Under the pieces are notes generated by a model that saw only the letters and a program-made list of their open reading frames with translations, made no database searches and was not told where the DNA came from. DNA of 23,343 nucleotides from Flavobacterium sp. (GTDB lineage Bacteria > Bacteroidota > Bacteroidia > Flavobacteriales > Flavobacteriaceae). The translations under genes and the position numbers were made by a program. How positions within the stretch are numbered: the stretch's first letter is position 1; every line of letters begins with the position of its first letter. This document shows, piece after piece, positions 21,977-23,343 of the stretch. The stretch covers positions 1-23,343 of the forward strand of contig JASLID010000084.1 in assembly GCA_030153045.1 (NCBI GenBank). The letters are read 5' to 3'.

Positions 21977-22678
21977 TCATTTTTTTTTTAATTTTAATAA
22001 TTTAAAATCGTTTTTTAACCCATTAACATATAACAAACCACCATCTAAATTAGAATCTAAATTTAAAACCATTTTCATTATTTCATTGGTCATTATACTC
22101 CCTATAATCCCACAAATTGAACTATTAACACCATTCAAAGAGCAAGAATCATTTTTTAATAACGTTTTCATATCAAACAAATCATGATACTTAAACTTAT
22201 TTCTATAATGAAAAAGCGTAACATATCCTTGCCAATCAGAAACAGCACCATGCACTAAAGGAATATCATATAACCCACACTGCTTATCCAAAACTAATCT
22301 GGTGTTCAGGTTATCTGAACAGTCACATACAATTTTATAACCGGAAACAATATTGGTAAAATTTTCATTGTTTATTTTCTCTTCAATAGGAATTACCTCT
22401 ATACGATTGTTTTGAACAGTCAATTTGCCGGCTAAAACTTTAGCTTTTTTTTGACCCACATCAGCAGGAGTATATAAAAACTGACGATGCAGGTTGGTTT
22501 CATCCACCTCATCAAAATCGACTATCCCTACTTTGCCAATGCCCATGGCTGTCAAATAAGTAGCCACAACTGTACCCAGCCCACCGGCACCAATGACCAA
22601 AACATGTGCTTTGCTAATGTGCTCTTGCCCAACAGTTCCTATTTCAGGAAGGAGCATTTGTTGACTGTAGCGTTTCAT
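21977..22678 (-). CDS. ThiF/MoeB/HesA family adenylyltransferase (E1-like)
   Basis: 233 residues. Activates a C-terminal glycine as acyl-adenylate in relatives. RYSQQMLLPEIGTVGQEHI opens the family; nucleotide motif VLVIGAGGLGTVVATYL (26-42); D54 and D56 in IVDFDEVDETNLHRQFLY (52-69) with R65; K78; D122 in CDCSDNLNTR (118-127). VHGAVSDWQGYVTLF (142-156) is the family's substrate strand. The CxxC zinc pairs of MoeB and ThiF are absent: KYHDLF replaces the usual PCYxCLF. A lone C179 (NDSCSLNGVNSSICGIIGS) sits where ThiF has its thioester/persulfide cysteine. The start overlaps the upstream stop (TAATG), so translation is coupled to the DUF4132-type gene. No ThiS, MoaD or JAMM protein lies in the window. 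Confidence 0.88.
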   Translation of the reverse strand: MKRYSQQMLLPEIGTVGQEHISKAHVLVIGAGGLGTVVATYLTAMGIGKVGIVDFDEVDETNLHRQFLYTPADVGQKKAKVLAGKLTVQNNRIEVIPIEEKINNENFTNIVSGYKIVCDCSDNLNTRLVLDKQCGLYDIPLVHGAVSDWQGYVTLFHYRNKFKYHDLFDMKTLLKNDSCSLNGVNSSICGIIGSIMTNEIMKMVLNLDSNLDGGLLYVNGLKNDFKLLKLKKK

Positions 22679-23343
22679 TATCTGTTTATTTGTGACGTAA
22701 TGGTTGTATCAGAAATTTTATCATCGTTGGCTAACAGAAATGCCTTCGAAATAATAACCGACAAGCCATTATCTCCTTCAAAAGGCAAAAACAAATTTTC
22801 ACTCATATCTTTTTTACTTCTATCAGGAACGATACACAAATACTGGTCATTAGGTTCCATTAAAATATTGGTACTTCCTATGTGTATTTTGTAGGTTCGT
22901 AATTTTCCTTTTACTACCACAAACTTATCTTCAATATGTGTAACCGAAGCAATTTTTAGGCGAGGAATAAGCCCCTGAAGAATTTCTTTTCTGTTTTTGG
23001 CAATTTCTGATAAATCACCAAACGAATAGGACTGCCAATAATCTCTATAAGTAGGCAAACCACCCGAATCACTCCAAGTAGGATCATTTCCTACACTGGC
23101 TACACCTACAAACAAGTCAATATCTCGCATGGCTTCTGAAAAAGCAATAGGCGGCACATCAACCAGTTCTATTAAATCATTGGTTTCTAAATTTAAAAAA
23201 CGAATTTGATCAGTCGTAACATAATTCCAAATACCTGTTGCATTGAACTCATCGTCTGCATTTAACGCATTTACCCAATATTCTACACAAATATTATACT
23301 CAGGCATTATAAGTTGCGCGGTGTCTTGGTCACCACCATCCCA
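22678..23343 (-). CDS. C-terminal part of a DUF4132/DUF7737-type protein (5' end outside window)
   Basis: The frame is open to the right edge: 12 codons (WDGGDQDTAQLI) lie before the first in-window ATG at 23307, so this is the tail of a larger protein, 221 codons visible. Recognisable block: DIDLFVGVASVGNDPTW-DSGG (about 74-95), then YW-SFGDLSEIAKNRKEILQGLIPRLKIASVTHIEDKFVVVKGKLRTYKIHIGSTNILMEPNDQYLCIVP, the C-terminal module of DUF4132/MolR-like proteins (DUF7737). I recall the ancestral E. coli gene was named for molybdate metabolism, without a firm mechanism. Proteins of this kind are usually above 1000 residues. It ends TAA overlapping the ThiF-like ATG by one base, which points to a functional partnership. 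Confidence 0.75.
   Translation of the reverse strand, partial: WDGGDQDTAQLIMPEYNICVEYWVNALNADDEFNATGIWNYVTTDQIRFLNLETNDLIELVDVPPIAFSEAMRDIDLFVGVASVGNDPTWSDSGGLPTYRDYWQSYSFGDLSEIAKNRKEILQGLIPRLKIASVTHIEDKFVVVKGKLRTYKIHIGSTNILMEPNDQYLCIVPDRSKKDMSENLFLPFEGDNGLSVIISKAFLLANDDKISDTTITSQINR

Noticed and set aside
22487..22894. Plus-strand ORF of 135 codons
   Set aside because: Antisense to two genes with strong family motifs.
1..23343. CRISPR array, rRNA, replication origin or prophage
   Set aside because: No regular spacer-repeat pattern, no rRNA-like stretch, no DnaA-box cluster and no phage structural genes were seen.

Overview
The window looks like chromosomal DNA of a flavobacterium-like member of the Bacteroidota. 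The DNA is AT-rich. One protein ends in a type IX secretion (T9SS) type A sorting domain. The Rhs proteins are of the Bacteroidota DUF6443 style, a DUF4494 protein is present, and several genes have the Bacteroidota -7 promoter element TAnnTTTG. Most of the window is accessory or genome-plasticity DNA with a few housekeeping-like genes between. All family names come from reading motifs; no search was run.

Left part (1-8553): a plus-strand polymorphic-toxin locus. A secreted T9SS repeat protein (cut by the left edge) is followed by two large secreted Rhs/YD-repeat proteins 9 bp apart. The second ends in the Rhs core and a basic, histidine-rich toxin tip. One base later comes a DUF2750 protein, the likely immunity protein. 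A REP hairpin and a terminator close the locus.

Middle (8554-15152): a REP-associated tyrosine transposase (RAYT) sits between two inverted copies of its own REP hairpin. After it come a CDF-type cation transporter bracketed by two related terminator-like repeats, a small GldN-like secreted protein, a four-helix membrane protein, a deoxyinosine glycosylase-type DNA repair protein whose C-terminus is built from REP sequence, and a lipoprotein. The 13.8-15.1 kb stretch holds a RAYT tail relic, a frameshifted small membrane gene, a small hypothetical gene and a very short membrane ORF.

Right part (15153-23343): a membrane sensor histidine kinase and single-domain response regulator operon, a Bax inhibitor-1 family protein, a divergent pair with opposing lipid chemistry (App1 phosphatidate phosphatase and diacylglycerol kinase), a YqaE/Pmp3 gene split by a 27-bp REP-like insert carrying an in-frame stop, a DUF4494 gene, a second RAYT tail relic, a CxxCxGxG zinc-knuckle protein, and at the right edge a DUF4132/DUF7737-type protein overlapping a ThiF/MoeB-like E1 enzyme by one base (TAATG).

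The main theme beyond the gene list is two families of small palindromic repeats. REP-1 (core GCTCAAAGTC-GGGA-GACTTTGAGC) belongs to the RAYT; REP-2 (core GTCATTGCGAGG...CGAAGCAATCC) is of unknown origin. Both sit at gene ends, inside genes and at scars. The two candidates most worth following as undescribed biology are the DUF4132-ThiF pair and the RAYT tail-plus-REP units.
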